From: Mesostigma viride
Taxonomy: Eukaryota > Streptophyta > Mesostigmatophyceae > Mesostigmatales > Mesostigmataceae
DNA length: 64,000 bases
Direction: 5' to 3'
NCBI GenBank assembly: GCA_009746045.1
Contig: RPFO01000310.1
Location: forward strand, 3,578,100 to 3,642,099
In this document: one piece after another, positions 33,829-45,820 of the stretch
Layout of the letters: every line of letters begins with the position of its first letter
Numbering within the stretch: position 1 is the stretch's first letter
Position numbers and translations under genes: made by a program
The notes under the pieces: model-generated
Seen by the model: only the letters and a program-made list of their open reading frames with translations
The model's database searches: none
What the model was told of the DNA's origin: nothing

Positions 33829-33945
33829 TGTGTAATTATTTTCTTATGATATTAGCATAGTACTCCGTGGCATGCCCATGCTCATGACACCCAAGCACCT
33901 ACTTACTTACCTACTTACTTACCTACTTACTTACTTACAACGTGG
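33829..33945 (+). repeat. Dispersed ACTT-tailed repeat, copy 2
   Basis: Body ATTAGCATAGTACTCCGTGG with a (CTTA)n tail (TACTTACTTACCTACTTACT). It lies about 100 bp beyond the ORC1 stop codon, on the opposite strand. Confidence 0.75.
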
Positions 33946-34049
33946 CGGTTGAACGAAATTTGAGCCTTTAGGGATTAAAAAGTCCCCTAGATACCGCCTT
34001 CCAGTCCTAGAGGAAAGCGGAAGTAGCTCATGGTTTCTAGTATTGTCGA

Positions 34050-37000
34050 TCATGATGGCTCGCTGCTAAAACGTGCTTCAAGCCACTTCAAGTTTCCGTC
34101 CTCTCGCAACACATGCGGCAGGTCAGCACTGCACAGAGTAGCAGGGCAGACAACCACCGTAAAAAACCACGTGCAAGCAACAACAAGCCCCGTCAGCGAC
34201 TGCCGGTAATGAAGAGCTGGATAAGGATAGTATAACCTGCAACCCGCTTGTTTTGGATGCAAATCCAGAATATTGAACAGACCTAGGAAGCTCATATAGC
34301 TGCATGGACAGAAGCAAAAGTTTCCTGGTTGCAATTGCAACAAGCATGCAATGTGCTGTGGGTAACCAATGTGGGGGATCCCCTATCTATGGTTCAAAAT
34401 TCAAACACAACGAAAAGAAGCAGGTCCAGAAAGTGTATCAGGCACTTTTCTGTAAAATTCATTGGCTGCAGGGTCCTACCTGGATACGTTGAGCCGTATG
34501 CCACGCAAGCGAAGCCTTGTGGCGGGTTCGCACACGAGTAGACGGCAGTCCCCCAGCTTGGACCTGCACCGGATATAAGGTCGGGGGCGACATACAAGAC
34601 CCATTAATGAAGGGTTTTTTGAAATGACTGGTAAGTTGACGTATTGGTCATGCAAAACGCTGCAATTGAGCATGCACGTGCCATGTAATTCCATGCCATG
34701 CCGTCCTGCACTGGTCTTCTGGAGATGTGGCATCACACATAGATGCCATCGCACGCAAAGCCCGCTCCGCTGCTGGTAGGACGGTCAGCCTTGACATTCT
34801 CTTCCTTCCCCTGCAAATGCCGCAAGTCGTTGCTTTAAAGATACTATCAGCTCAGGTGCAACGGTTCACATGTTGGGAATGACTGTAGGTGACAAATACC
34901 CCAACCGACGGGGGTTCCACACCTGGTGTAGGTATACCAGGGCATTGGAAGTGAGACATGCGTGGGCCAACTTACACCAGAAGGTGGAGAGCCGTCGTGG
35001 ATGGCGGGTTGATGGAGTTCTGGCGGCACAGCCCGGCATGGAGGCCTGCCACCTGCGGTGCTCCAAAGGTAGGTGGTTGGTGAAAAGGCATGGAAAGACC
35101 TGTGTCCTGTCAGGGTCCCAGGACATGGGGAGATTCCTGTCACACTCCCAGCGAAGACACTGAATGCAGCGGGCAGCAAGATGTTGTGAGTGTTGTGGAG
35201 TGCACAAACTAATTGCCATGCCAAGTCGCGTCAGACTCTGTAAAAGAATTGGCCCACTAATCCGGTAGTCGATTCCCCAACTAGGCTTGGAGCAACAAAA
35301 GGTATAAGGTACTAATTAAGATCGCAGCCTGCAAGACCTGCAAGTTAGTTTAAGTCGACGACAACTGAGAAGCTTGCCCCATAGCCGCTAACCAAGCTTC
35401 ACGCCGTAACAACAATGCCATCAGATCTGACAATCAGAATTACCGCGGCACCGCGTCCTCTGCTGTGCGCTGTCTGCTGTGCGCTAAGGAGCTACGTGAG
35501 CCACGCACAATGGACGGGGCACATACAGATGTCGCTCACACGTTCGAGCAAGTGTGCCCAACATCATCCGCTCACATGCTTGAACAAGTGCGTGTCCCAT
35601 ATCACGTGTCCTAGAAGGCGCGGTCACCAGCCCAAACAAGCATGGAGTAGATAACCCATTATCCACTCACACGTTCAAACAAGGAATGTCCTAGACGGCG
35701 CGCTCACCTGTTCAAACAAGACCTTGGACATGCCGCACCGCTTCTCCTCCAGGGCAACTGCCGCCAGCAGTATCTTGCCGTGCAACGAAAGGCTCTTCAT
35801 CACCTGGCAGGGGGCCACCAGCACGGACAATAGGTGGCAACAACGAGTTGAGTGCTGATGGGGCGATGCTGCCAGATGGCGTACGCAAGTGTGGCAGCAT
35901 TTACGCGCGGATGGTATGCCTGGGTGCACATAGTGTCTGAGACTTCCATGTGCGCATGCCTGTTCATTCACTAGCAGATCTTTGTAAAACAGAGTGCGCA
36001 AGGTCCGTCCCATCGGCCGTTTCATCGATCACACCGCACTGTCTACACAATGTAGTCCATGACAGGGTAAACGAGTTACCCCGATATACCCACCGCTGCA
36101 TACGTTGCGGATGAACTGTCCCACGAACTCCAGAAACACGGAACCAGATGGTTGGAGAGTAACCAGTCATCGCTCTTTCAACATAACCAGTCATCTTTTC
36201 TCCTCCCCACCCCTTTCCCTGTTGTCCGCACACCCACACGGACACCCATTCGTAGCCGTCTTCTCATCTGCATATTTGGTCTCACCTGCATGTGCGGAGA
36301 GGAGCACATCTCTTGGATGGCCGTGGTAACGTCGGACATCGTCACCTGGGTCGGTACCCCCACCGCCTGCGGTCCGCTGCCCTGCTGCCTCTGCGCACCC
36401 CCCACGGACCCCATGCCATTAGCCCCCGCTGGTCCCGTGCCCTCGGCTAGCCGTTTCTGCGCCACCTCGGCGGCACGGCGCGCAATGTCCAACGCTCGAC
36501 GTGCGTCGCCCGATACGGCCGCCACCTTGCGAGAGACGAGCTCCAGGGACTTGGGCTCGAACGCGCCAGGGACCCCCTTGAGGCGCTCGGTCAGGATCAT
36601 CTCGAGCTCCGACCGCGTGTAGGGCAGGAAGGTAAGGCGGTCGGCTCCCAAGCGCGAGGCGATGCGGGGCAGCAGCCGCTCTGGCAGGTCCATCGTGTTG
36701 GCGATGCCTGCGCGAGCATAAGCAAGTACCGTAAGGGGCACCAAGCAAATAAAGGAAGGGGCAACAAGAGCATGAGCGTGGAGGATGGGACCCAGTTTTA
36801 GGGTTTGCGATGACTGCAAGGGCTTGGTTCGCAAGAGCAGAGGTTTTACTTGCAAACTATTGGATGGGCCTTGGTGACTCCCTATGGGCCCTACTTGGAT
36901 GGGCCTTGGCGACTCGAGGAATGAAGACGCCGTTGCATCTTCCACCTCATCATGGCCCACGCGTCTCAGTGCGTCAAGTGCAAACACAGATCTCGCACAG

Positions 37001-40000
37001 CATGCCAAAAGCAGCCCATGGGTGACCGACCATCCACGGAGTATGAGGATGCAACATGATGCATGTCGCCAGCAACTGCAGACATGCACGCATATGATAC
37101 TACAAGGCATGGGCATTAAAGGCCAGCATGCACGAGGTCACGACAACGCAGACTTTCTCACAACTGAGTGCACACATATGTTGATTAATAAAGACACTGC
37201 TGACGATCATAGTAACCTACCGATGACCACGAGGTTGGAGTTGCGGCAGCCAGGCCACTGGAACAGGTTGTAGAGGACCTGGCGAGAACCAGGCGCACGC
37301 GTGGAGCAGCGCCAAGTGTTGGGAAGCCATGCCTCAGATATGTCAGGAAGGCCTCGCAAGAAATTATTTTATCATTATTCTTTCCTGGGAGAAAATATCA
37401 GCAGACGTGCCCGGTTATACAAGACATCATAGATACCCATGCTGCAGCGGGTGCATGCTGAGGCTTAAAGGTCTCTCAATTTCTTACGTTCCGCCAACTT
37501 TTTCCTAATCTAACCCCCCACGTTCCGCCAAGTGCCCCTCGTATCGATACAACGGCATAAAACGAGTGTGCTAGCTGGAGGCTGGGGTGGGTGGGGGCCT
37601 GAAGGAGGAAACAGAAGCCGCCAGCACACCCTTAGCAATACAGGACAATGGCACAGGACAGAAACTGCCTGCCTGTGAACCAAGGAAAGGGTGGATGAAC
37701 GAGGATGCAGTGTTTTCAGAAGCTTCTGTGCTGTCATGGTTGGGTTGCCCTGCCATGGCTATGCAAATGCGCATGACCACACGATGAAAGATTACCACCA
37801 ATCACCCTGCCAAGCAGAACCAAACTATGTTCCTGCACCTCCTTGGTCAGCAGCTGCGATTGCAAAATCCAGTTGCCTGTTTGGAGCCCTGACCTCTGCC
37901 AGAAGGAAAAATAGGAGCTGTGCAACAGGAGCCGTGACCTCTGCCAGAAGCAACAATAGGAGCCGTGCAATAGGAGCCGTGACCTCTGCCAGAAGCAACA
38001 ATAGGAGCCGTGCAATAGGAGCGTTGACCTCTGCCAGAAGCAACAGAAGGAGCCGTGCAATAGGAGCCGTGACCTCTGCCAGAAACAACAATGAGTGAGC
38101 GGACATTGCCAGGTACCACAAGCAGCATGCCATACACGTAGCACCCACCTTGTGGTTCTCAGACATGAGCTGGTGCTACTTGCTACCGGCACGTGCCCAT
38201 GTATAAGCGCTGTGCCTTGCCATGCCCTAGCACCCACCGCCTGGTTCTTGGACATGAGCTGGTCCAACTCGTCGATGACCACCACGCACATGCTGGCGCC
38301 GTCACCCCCGCGCGCATAGCCACTGGCACCGCGGCGCTTAATGCTGGCGCTGGCTGCACTCCCCCCTCTCCCCCCAAACCGTTTGTCCAGCAGGTCCAGC
38401 GCGGCTTCAGGGGACACGCGTTCCGAGGTGAGAGCCTCGTGGATGACCTGGCAGGGTGGGTGGGGCATGGAGGGAGGCATGACCGGTACAAAAACATAAG
38501 AGCAGTTCGTTTAGAGGATGACTTAGCCATGTGTGGATGGCGTGATGAGAGGCCGAGTGCTGGGGGCTATAAAGCTTGAAAGAGAGCACGGGGCTGAGGA
38601 GGGGGAGGAGGGGGGGAGAAGCATGAGCCCGCCATGCGACGCATGGCTATATAAGCAGGCCATTTGCGAGATGCTATTTGACCTACAAATGCGCTTGTAA
38701 ACACAACTTGAGAATGTCTTCGAATATTTATGGCAAAAAGTCACGATGCATCTGCCGGCCAATTGCGTAGCCTCATGATAAAAAAACTGCGATATGAAAC
38801 TTTTTTAACTCACCGAGTAGGCATAGCGGGGGGCCTGCAGCGACAGCCCGTTCACCTCCACACTTTGGAAAGGGGGGATCAACCCCTCATGGCTCTTCTG
38901 GCGCAGGCGGCGCAGCGCTTCCCGCACGGTGGCCGTCTGGTGGGCAGTGGGCGAGCACCAACAGGCAGGCAGCCAGGGCACGGCAAGCTGGCGCAGGCAC
39001 TGAGATCTAGAGACTCTGTCTGAAAAGTCAGCGGCCAAGGCAAACCGGATGTGGGCACTAAGACGTGCACATGCCAAACGGGACAGTAAGCTGCTTTGAT
39101 AGATGAAGGAACGCATGTAGTGTAAAATATATAGTAGTGGCGAATAATGCGCCAAAACTCACGTGGGACAGAATGCTCTAAATCCAGCGCCAGCACTTCC
39201 CTGTGATGCCCCACCTCTTTCACCAAGGCTAAAAAATCCAACGTAGATTGTCATGATGGTCAGACTACCTCATGCAAAGCACAATGCCGCAGAATCTTAG
39301 GATAGGTATGCTCCCAAACGCATCGCCCGCCAGTGGCCAGGATCCCCAACATTTCGTCGCGAGAATGACAGCCCCCATGTCACAATGGCTTGCTAGCCGG
39401 CACGCCTGGTGCCCGCCCCCTCACCTTGCCCGTCCCTGGCACGCCTGAGATGTACATGCACTTGCCCTCTTCTGTCTCTCCCGCCGCCAGCAAGGCGTTG
39501 CTGATGAAGACCTCGATGGCTTCCCGCGCGCTGCATGGTGTGGCACACGAGAGGCATCAGGGGATTGGGATACACCCACGCGCATCCGGGGGTTGAGATG
39601 CACCCATGCACATCAGGGGGTAGGGGACTTGGGATGCACCTCAGGCCGCCCGCCCGCCCGCATGATCGATCAAGAGCGAGCACGATCCTTGCGATCAAAG
39701 GCATATTTTTTATCCACCAAGTGTTGGAGTCATTCCTTATGCGCTAGGGTGCAGCTAAAGAAGCAGCACAACCATGCACGCGCCCGGTGTCCCTAGCCAA
39801 GAATGCTGCTGGTAATGCGGCAGCTGGCACACGCAACGGGGAATCCAACGCCACAGCACGCACCCGTTACGGCAGGGCAAGTCCCGGGGCACCGCGGATA
39901 GGCAGAGTGCTGCCCGCGCCCGGTCCAGGGGGTGTTGCGTGGCCGCCGCGTGATTGCCCCCGGCATCCCCGTCGTCATCCCAGTCGACGTGCTTGATGGC

Positions 40001-43000
40001 CGCCAATGAGGGCCGAGCGCGCACCGCCCTGCGGTAGGCACCGCGTGGGCGCCCGCGATGTGCCTGCAGACGCCACCACCATGACATACCATGTGTGTGT
40101 ACATTGCTTGCCAAACGTTAGATGGCTTAGAATCAGGTTGCTTGCCAGAAGGGTAAAGCTGCTCGCACCAATTCAAGTTGAATCATAACACGCTGCTTCC
40201 CCTCCCATCTCACGCGGCCTCTCCACGTGGCCTAATGCAGGAGGAAGACACATCCGCAGTCATTCTATTGGTGGACGCATATGGCCATCGCTGCAAACAG
40301 CAGCGGTGGACAGTTGGGGTGCGAGGAAAGGAGAGGGAGACCGAGGACTGACCCACGTCCCTCAACAGCAGTAGAGGACAGTTGTGGCGCGAGGAAAGGA
40401 GAGGGAGACCGAGGACTGACACGTGTCCCTCAAGGCAGCTCCTCTTGCAACCCACCTTTGCTGAGATATACCCATCCATCCACATCCAAATCAACCAAAG
40501 AACTCAAAACACCCACAGGGCGGGACTCACCCCGCCCGCTGGCTCTGACAAGGGGTGGAAGTTGCGGTCACCGATGTCATCGTCGTCATCCTCGTCATCG
40601 TCGATGCGATAATTCTCATCACCACCGTCATCTGCCGCGCGCCCCGTTCGACGGCGCATCATGTCCTCGATCACGCCATCATCATCGTCCTCCCACTCCT
40701 CCGCATCATCGCCCCGCCGCTGGAACTGCCGCCAACTGAAGCGGTAGATGTACTCCCACAGGTACAGGTCGTCGTCACCCCCTGCAGCGGCGGCGTACTC
40801 CTGCGCCCGCAGCACCGTGGCCTTGCGAATGATGGTGCCCATCTGCGGTTGGCAGCAGCCAGCACGACCCCATGGATGATGGATGCCGAGTAGAGTGCAG
40901 TAATATGCCATGGTGTGAGTGGATGATTTGGAGTGCACAAATGGGATGCTGTCGATGGATGGATGCACAAATGGGTGCACACATGGCAACGACATTGGCC
41001 AGAGGATGCACAAAGCGGGCATGAGCACGTTGAAGCCATTAACTGCATACACCTGTACATGACCCCAGGGGCCGACCATGCCAAAGCTCTAGCAGGACCC
41101 CAAAGTCCATGAGTGCAAAGCCCCGCCATCAGAGAGAGAATCTTTTGTGGGAAGTGTATACTTGTTCTTTTCTCTATGTTGCTGAGTGGGTGCGCATCCT
41201 TGCTAGAACCAGCAGCCGCCACACCAACGGAAAGCCAAGCCTGCCATTCCACAAAGGTCTTATTAGGGTTATAAACACAAATGGAATAGTTGCACATGTT
41301 GGCTGCACATGTTGGCTGCACATTTTCGCTGTCAAGTTGTCCCACTCTGGTCTCGCCATGCATATGCTTACTCTCTGACTCTATGCACTGCATGTGCACA
41401 TGACACCCCTGCTGTTTCCTCCCGGCAACTACCAACCATGACAACAGCCAGCAGCCAAGTCTTCCACCTGCATACAACCAAGTCATCCTGATCCTATCAC
41501 GGGTGCATCCGAGCGTACATACAACCCTCCCCCATGCTGCCCACCAGCTCGCTGACCCACCCCATCTCTGGCCCCCTTCATCGCACGCACAAACTCCGTC
41601 TCTGCCCCCCGTCCCCCCCAACCCCCCAAACCAGCCACCCCACCCCTCACCGGGTTCTCCATGTTGTACTAGAACCCCCCTTCACTGGGTTCCTTATACC
41701 CTACTCGCACTATTCAACCCCCCGCGCTGGGGTCTTTACGCCCCCGTCCCCCCCCCTCCACACACCTAATCCCGGTACCCTAATATCCCCGGCCCCCCAG
41801 CCCCACCAGAAGAATTTTTCCTACCCTTTCCCTCCCCTTATCTCATTCTCTCTGCCCACCCGACCCACCTCCCCCCCCTCACCTCACTCTCATCCACGTG
41901 GTCCCTGCCCACCCCACCCACCCCACCCCCCTCACCTTAGTCTCATCCACGTGGTTCCCTCCCCTCCCCCCCCCCCCCTCACCTCGTTCTCATCCACGTG
42001 GTGCCCCCCCCCCCCTCACCTCATTCTCATCCAAGTGGTCCGTGAGGAACACCTCGCGGCTGCCGTGGTGGGGCTGGCGACCGCAGTGCGTCTCTTCGGG
42101 CCGAATGAACCAGCGACCCAGGAAGTGGTACTCCACCTCCTTCTCTGCGGCGCCCTCTGAGCCTGCGCCATTCCCTGCCACTGCGCCGCTGCTCGTAGCA
42201 CCTCCCTTGGCGCCACCTTTCTTGGACTTGGCCTTCGCCGGCGGTGTTGGCTTTGCGTCGGGTGTTTCTTCGCTCCAGATGCTGCACGTGGGATCACCAA
42301 GTGCTCAGGAGGACGATTTGTCAGCTTTCGTAACCACGGCGTGGATCACTGCAGTGACAGACGCCGGCAGCCACGTTGCCGCCACCACCAACAAGTCAAC
42401 GGAAAGACTTGTGCTAAACTTACACAGACAGGGTACGCGGTTGATGGCAGAGGTGAGCATGAAAAGATCCGCCTCATGATAAACCAGTTTATGGAGCTGC
42501 CACGGTGGTGTCAGGTACTCAGGGTCATGAACATACCAAACAATTTGCGAGGCACCCCCCCCTCAAACCACCCACCTTTTAAATAAACCATATTTCAAGG
42601 AAACTGTTTCTCAAACCATCCACGTTTCAAACCACCCACCCTCCAAGAGCACCCACCTTCTCAAACGCCCATCATCCACGTTCCAAACCACCCACCCTCC
42701 AAGAGCACCCACCTTCTCAAACGCCCATCATCCACGTTTCAAACCACCCACCTTTCAAGAGCACCCACCTTCTTAAACACCCATAATCCACATTTCAAAC
42801 CACCCACCTTTCAAGAGCACCCACCTTCTTAAACACCCATCATCCACATTTCAAACCACCCACCTTTCGATACGAACGAGGTCGACCTCCCCCCCCTTCA
42901 GGTAGCGTGCACGCAGCGTGGAGCCACAGCTGGTGGAGGACTTGCGTCCGCCCCCTGCCGTCCCCGGGCCCACCCCCTCCCCCCACTGCTTTTGCGCGGT

Positions 43001-44824
43001 GCAGGTGGGACAGAACCAATCGCCCTCAGGGACGCGCTCCAGGGGGGGCTCGAGGCACGCCAGGTGGAATCCGAGCAGGCATCCGTCACACTCCAGCATG
43101 GGGGCACCGTCCTCCGCTGGGAGGGTGGCATCCAGTATTAAATGCCATCCCGTTTCATGCATTGCCACCCCACAGCAACCGCACAGCCAGACCAACGCGA
43201 CACGATACATGGAATAAACAGATCACATAAGAAGCAGGCAGAATGAGCGAGTAAGTGATTTGCTGCGGGGCGGGACCTTTAGTGGCTCCATGGATGCATA
43301 GAAGACAGGAATGGGTGGCAAGGGTGGCCCCTACCATGGGTGCTACCCTGCCACCAGCTATGATATGCAGATTAGTGTGCACGCATCTCCAGGGGCTCCG
43401 ACCTGGTATCAGCTTGGTCCTGGCTTATGCGATGCGGCCTGGGGACACGGCCATTGGCTCCCTATCAAGGAGACAACCAGCGCAGGCCATTTGCTCCCTA
43501 TGGTTATACTAGCGCCGGTGTGGACTATGGCATTTTGCCATGCATGTACATGTATCAACATGCCGCAGCCTACCCTGGCAGAACTACGAGCCAGCATCAC
43601 ACATGCATGCATAGCCTCACCATGCGTCCATGGCCGCACTTGTGTAGCGACGGCATTACCGTTGGTGTGGGGACACACGGGATACTGTTTATTATGGGAT
43701 ATTGTTATGGTTCCTATGTGGCTTCGACATACTGGACTCACGCACACGCGACACATTGACCCACCCATGTCGTGCACGTGGCGAGACCGGGCGGTACAGC
43801 ATGGCGGCGGTGGCCACGTCCCGGCGTGCCACTGAAGAATCAAATGCTGGCTCGTATGAGATTACCAGTCTCCGCACCACAGAAAACCCCATTGAAAGGC
43901 AAATACCAGCTGACGGCAAAGAGCTTCTGATGCCACGATGTGACTCTAGCCTGGGAACTTAGAAGAAGGCATTGGCCGAGGCTAAGGAATAGCTGGTACA
44001 GCTGGCACCCGCTGTTGTGGAGAGCCCAGCATCGCGCCTACGGAAACAGCACGAGAAGCTTGCTAAGCAAGCAGAGCCAATCAAAGGCTTGACATTAAGG
44101 TCTGGCCGCTGCATTTTGATGCCTGAGCAACCTCCACAGCAAGACCGCAGGTATCCGAAAAGGCATGCCCTCATATTCGTATGCAGTGGTTGCACAACCC
44201 CAGCAGGCGTGGCCCACCTGAGGTTCCACACATCTCGCACGACTCCAGCTCGTCGATGACGTCCAGATCCAGCGAGTCGTTTAGCTTGACATACACGACG
44301 TCACCCGCCCGGAACTCGACGTCGTCAATCAGCACCGAGTCGTAATGCTTCCTTCGTGGCACGGCCCTCGCGCCTTTCTTGCCGGTGCCCTCGGCGGGCG
44401 TTGCCACCGTCGCGGATGCCAGGGAAGCTGCGACGGTGGCCGGTTTCCTCAGCCGGTCCGCCGTCTGGTCGTCTGCGCTTGCATCCCTTCGCCGCTTCTT
44501 GGCTTCAGTGCTAACTTCGACGTCTTTTTTGTTTGGTAGACCGCGACACGGTGGCACTTTTTCTTTGGGCGGACGCCCGCGTTTCCTCTTCGGCTGTGCA
44601 TCAGCATCGGGCTGCGACTTCGGCTTGGCTGGCTTCGACGAGGGCGTCGGCGCCTTCTTGTCCTTCCTGACCTTTTCTGGGTAATACTGGGTAATTTTGG
44701 TCTGCTCGTGGGTCGTGCTAGGCTTTAGCGATGGAGGTAGCACCTTGGATGACCGAAGTGTACGTGCCGGGGCTCCACATTTCTTGTCCCCCCTTCGATG
44801 CAACTGTTTTATCTTGCTCGCCAT
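34050..44824 (-). CDS. ORC1: Origin recognition complex subunit 1 (BAH-PHD-AAA+)
   Basis: Fourteen exons with matching phases: 44824-44218, 43116-42864, 42281-42020, 40842-40531, 40063-39864, 39530-39425, 38936-38814, 38447-38238, 37278-37221, 36707-36286, 35803-35708, 35052-34976, 34563-34480 and 34128-34050; 962 codons. ORC1 is the ATPase that nucleates ORC and MCM loading at origins. The N-terminus carries a PIP-box-like motif (residues 41-48) and an AT-hook (RGRP, 82-85). A BAH domain (about 160-410) is interrupted by a PHD finger with all eight ligands (C196, C199, C212, C215, H220, C223, C238, C241), the plant ORC1 layout. After an acidic stretch comes the AAA+ module: Walker A GVPGTGK (574-580), Walker B IDELDQL (D680/E681), sensor 1 near N714, sensor 2 GDARR (777-781). 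A winged-helix C-terminus ends 'GIRLNVSS'. All catalytic residues are present. The gene is divergent from POLE2. Confidence 0.95.
35530..35720 (-). repeat. Splice-donor repeat array at the start of ORC1 intron 11
   Basis: The exon end plus donor (CTTGTTTGAACAG|GTGAGCG at 35703-35720) is repeated at about 35665, 35623, 35570 and 35534, with spacing 36-53 bp. Variants include CTTGTTTGAACGTGTGAG and CTTGTTCAAGCATGTGAG. Several copies keep a GTGAG donor. Confidence 0.8.
37885..38092 (-). repeat. ~45-bp tandem repeat in ORC1 intron 8
   Basis: AGCCGTGACCTCTGCCAGAA followed by GCAACAATAGG repeats about five times in mid-intron, with variants GCAATAGGAGC. It is not at a splice site. Confidence 0.85.
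38150..38182 (-). repeat. Extra copy of the ORC1 exon 8 3' end plus donor
   Basis: In sense orientation CTCATGTCTGAGAACCACAA then GGTGGGTGCTA mirrors the true junction CTCATGTCCAAGAACCAGGC then GGTGGGTGCTA at 38231-38257. It lies about 80 bp into the intron, just after the Walker B exon. Confidence 0.75.
40310..40440 (-). repeat. Two-copy ~57-bp tandem repeat in ORC1 intron 4
   Basis: GCGAGGAAAGGAGAGGGAGA and CCGAGGACTGAC occur twice in tandem, within the intron between exons 4 and 5. Confidence 0.8.
41879..42040 (-). repeat. Splice-donor repeat array at the start of ORC1 intron 3
   Basis: The exon 3 end GACCACTTGGATGAGAATGA G|GTGAGG is repeated three more times in the intron as CCACGTGGATGAGAAC/CT/GTGAG or AAG followed by GTGAGG. 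Copies lie near 41979, 41932 and 41879, separated by G-rich spacers. All copies keep an intact GTGAGG donor. Confidence 0.85.
42600..42870 (-). repeat. 56-bp donor-bearing minisatellite at the start of ORC1 intron 2
   Basis: The junction GAAAG|GTGGGTGGTTTG is followed by five units of exactly 56 bp (the AAAC anchor is at 42853, 42797, 42741, 42685 and 42629). Each unit repeats TTGAAAG|GTGGGTGG (or TTGGAGG) and also AAGAAG|GTGGGTGC, giving two donor-like sites per unit. It lies between the PHD exon and the second BAH exon. Confidence 0.9.
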
Positions 44825-45820
44825 GACGGGGCAGCGATGAACAACTACTATAGCTGATTACGCCCCGAGAGCTCAGGCGGGCTGGCTTCCCATGACCGCG
44901 ACTACGTGGGTTGTTCGTCTAGTCAACCAAATGCCTCATTCAGAACACTCATTCCGCCTCCAGCTCCCAGTCATTCCGCTTGTCGTGAATGGCATTTCGT
45001 AGCTAGCACTTTGCGATATGGACTTCACGAATGGTTTACTTTTTCGGGCTTGAGCAAAGCAAATTGTGTGTGCAATCCCTACGACGTGTGTTCAGGAGAT
45101 TTTAGGTTTTACCTGGTTTTACCCATGGTTTTACCTACGACACTGGGCATCCCCCGGCCCATATGGGCGTAAGGCCTACGCAGAAGACGTGACCAGATGC
45201 AGACTTACCACGTGCGCCACCCGTTAGCGCCGTGGCCGTGGCAGGAAACCGCCAAAAGCGTTTTGCCGCGAATTTCGCTTTGCTTTTTAGGCGGGAACAG
45301 CGGGAAAACTTTCCTCGCGCCCAAATGGGAGGCAGGGGCCACCTGATCAGGGGCCCGTCAACAGGTCAGCATTGCGCGGGAACGTTCAAACGGGTTGCGT
45401 GGAGGTCGATGGTCGCACCTTGGGCGTGCTGGAAAAAACCGCAGAAAGGCGATGGATACCGCGATTATAAGCATTCATGGTATGACAAGTCAAGACTCTT
45501 CGCTGTTCTAGAACGTGAGAGGCCGCAACATAGCCTTGGCGTGCTTCGCTGCCTTCTAAATCAAATTTCCGGGCCGTATAATGTCGTCGTAACGGGTTGC
45601 GGTCACTGAGGAATTATGAGACGCACGTGCCATTCGCGATGGGTTTAGCTGGCTTCGGCCCCCGCATCCTGCTGGTTCTTCAACGATGCCGACCTTGAGT
45701 AGTACAGGTGGCGTGAAAGCGTCAAATAGCATGCTATCATCGACGCTATCATTATCGTAGCTAACTGTTTTTTTGCATCCTTGAAGTTATTTCAGACAGC
45801 GTGTCGTCAGACTGGTAGCC
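44825..45820. promoter_or_regulatory. Shared ORC1/POLE2 divergent promoter with E2F-site cluster
   Basis: 996 bp lie between the two start codons. E2F/DP consensus matches cluster within about 135 bp: CCGCCAAA at 45249-45256 (TTTGGCGG on the other strand), TTTGCCGC at 45262-45269 and GCGGGAAA at 45300-45307 (TTTCCCGC). Two weaker GCGGGAAC matches are at 45291-45298 and 45376-45383. ORC1 and DNA polymerase epsilon genes are classic E2F targets in animals and plants. No TATA box is evident. Confidence 0.75.

Noticed and set aside
39160-39240. Possible extra ORC1 exon ('[23 protein letters not shown]')
   Set aside because: It reads as protein, but direct splicing of 39425 to 38936 gives GTGK followed by TATV, the invariant ORC1 sequence, so this lies in an intron.
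45232-45609. 125-codon ORF between ORC1 and POLE2
   Set aside because: No recognisable domain, starts in the E2F-site cluster and lacks coding character; treated as promoter DNA.
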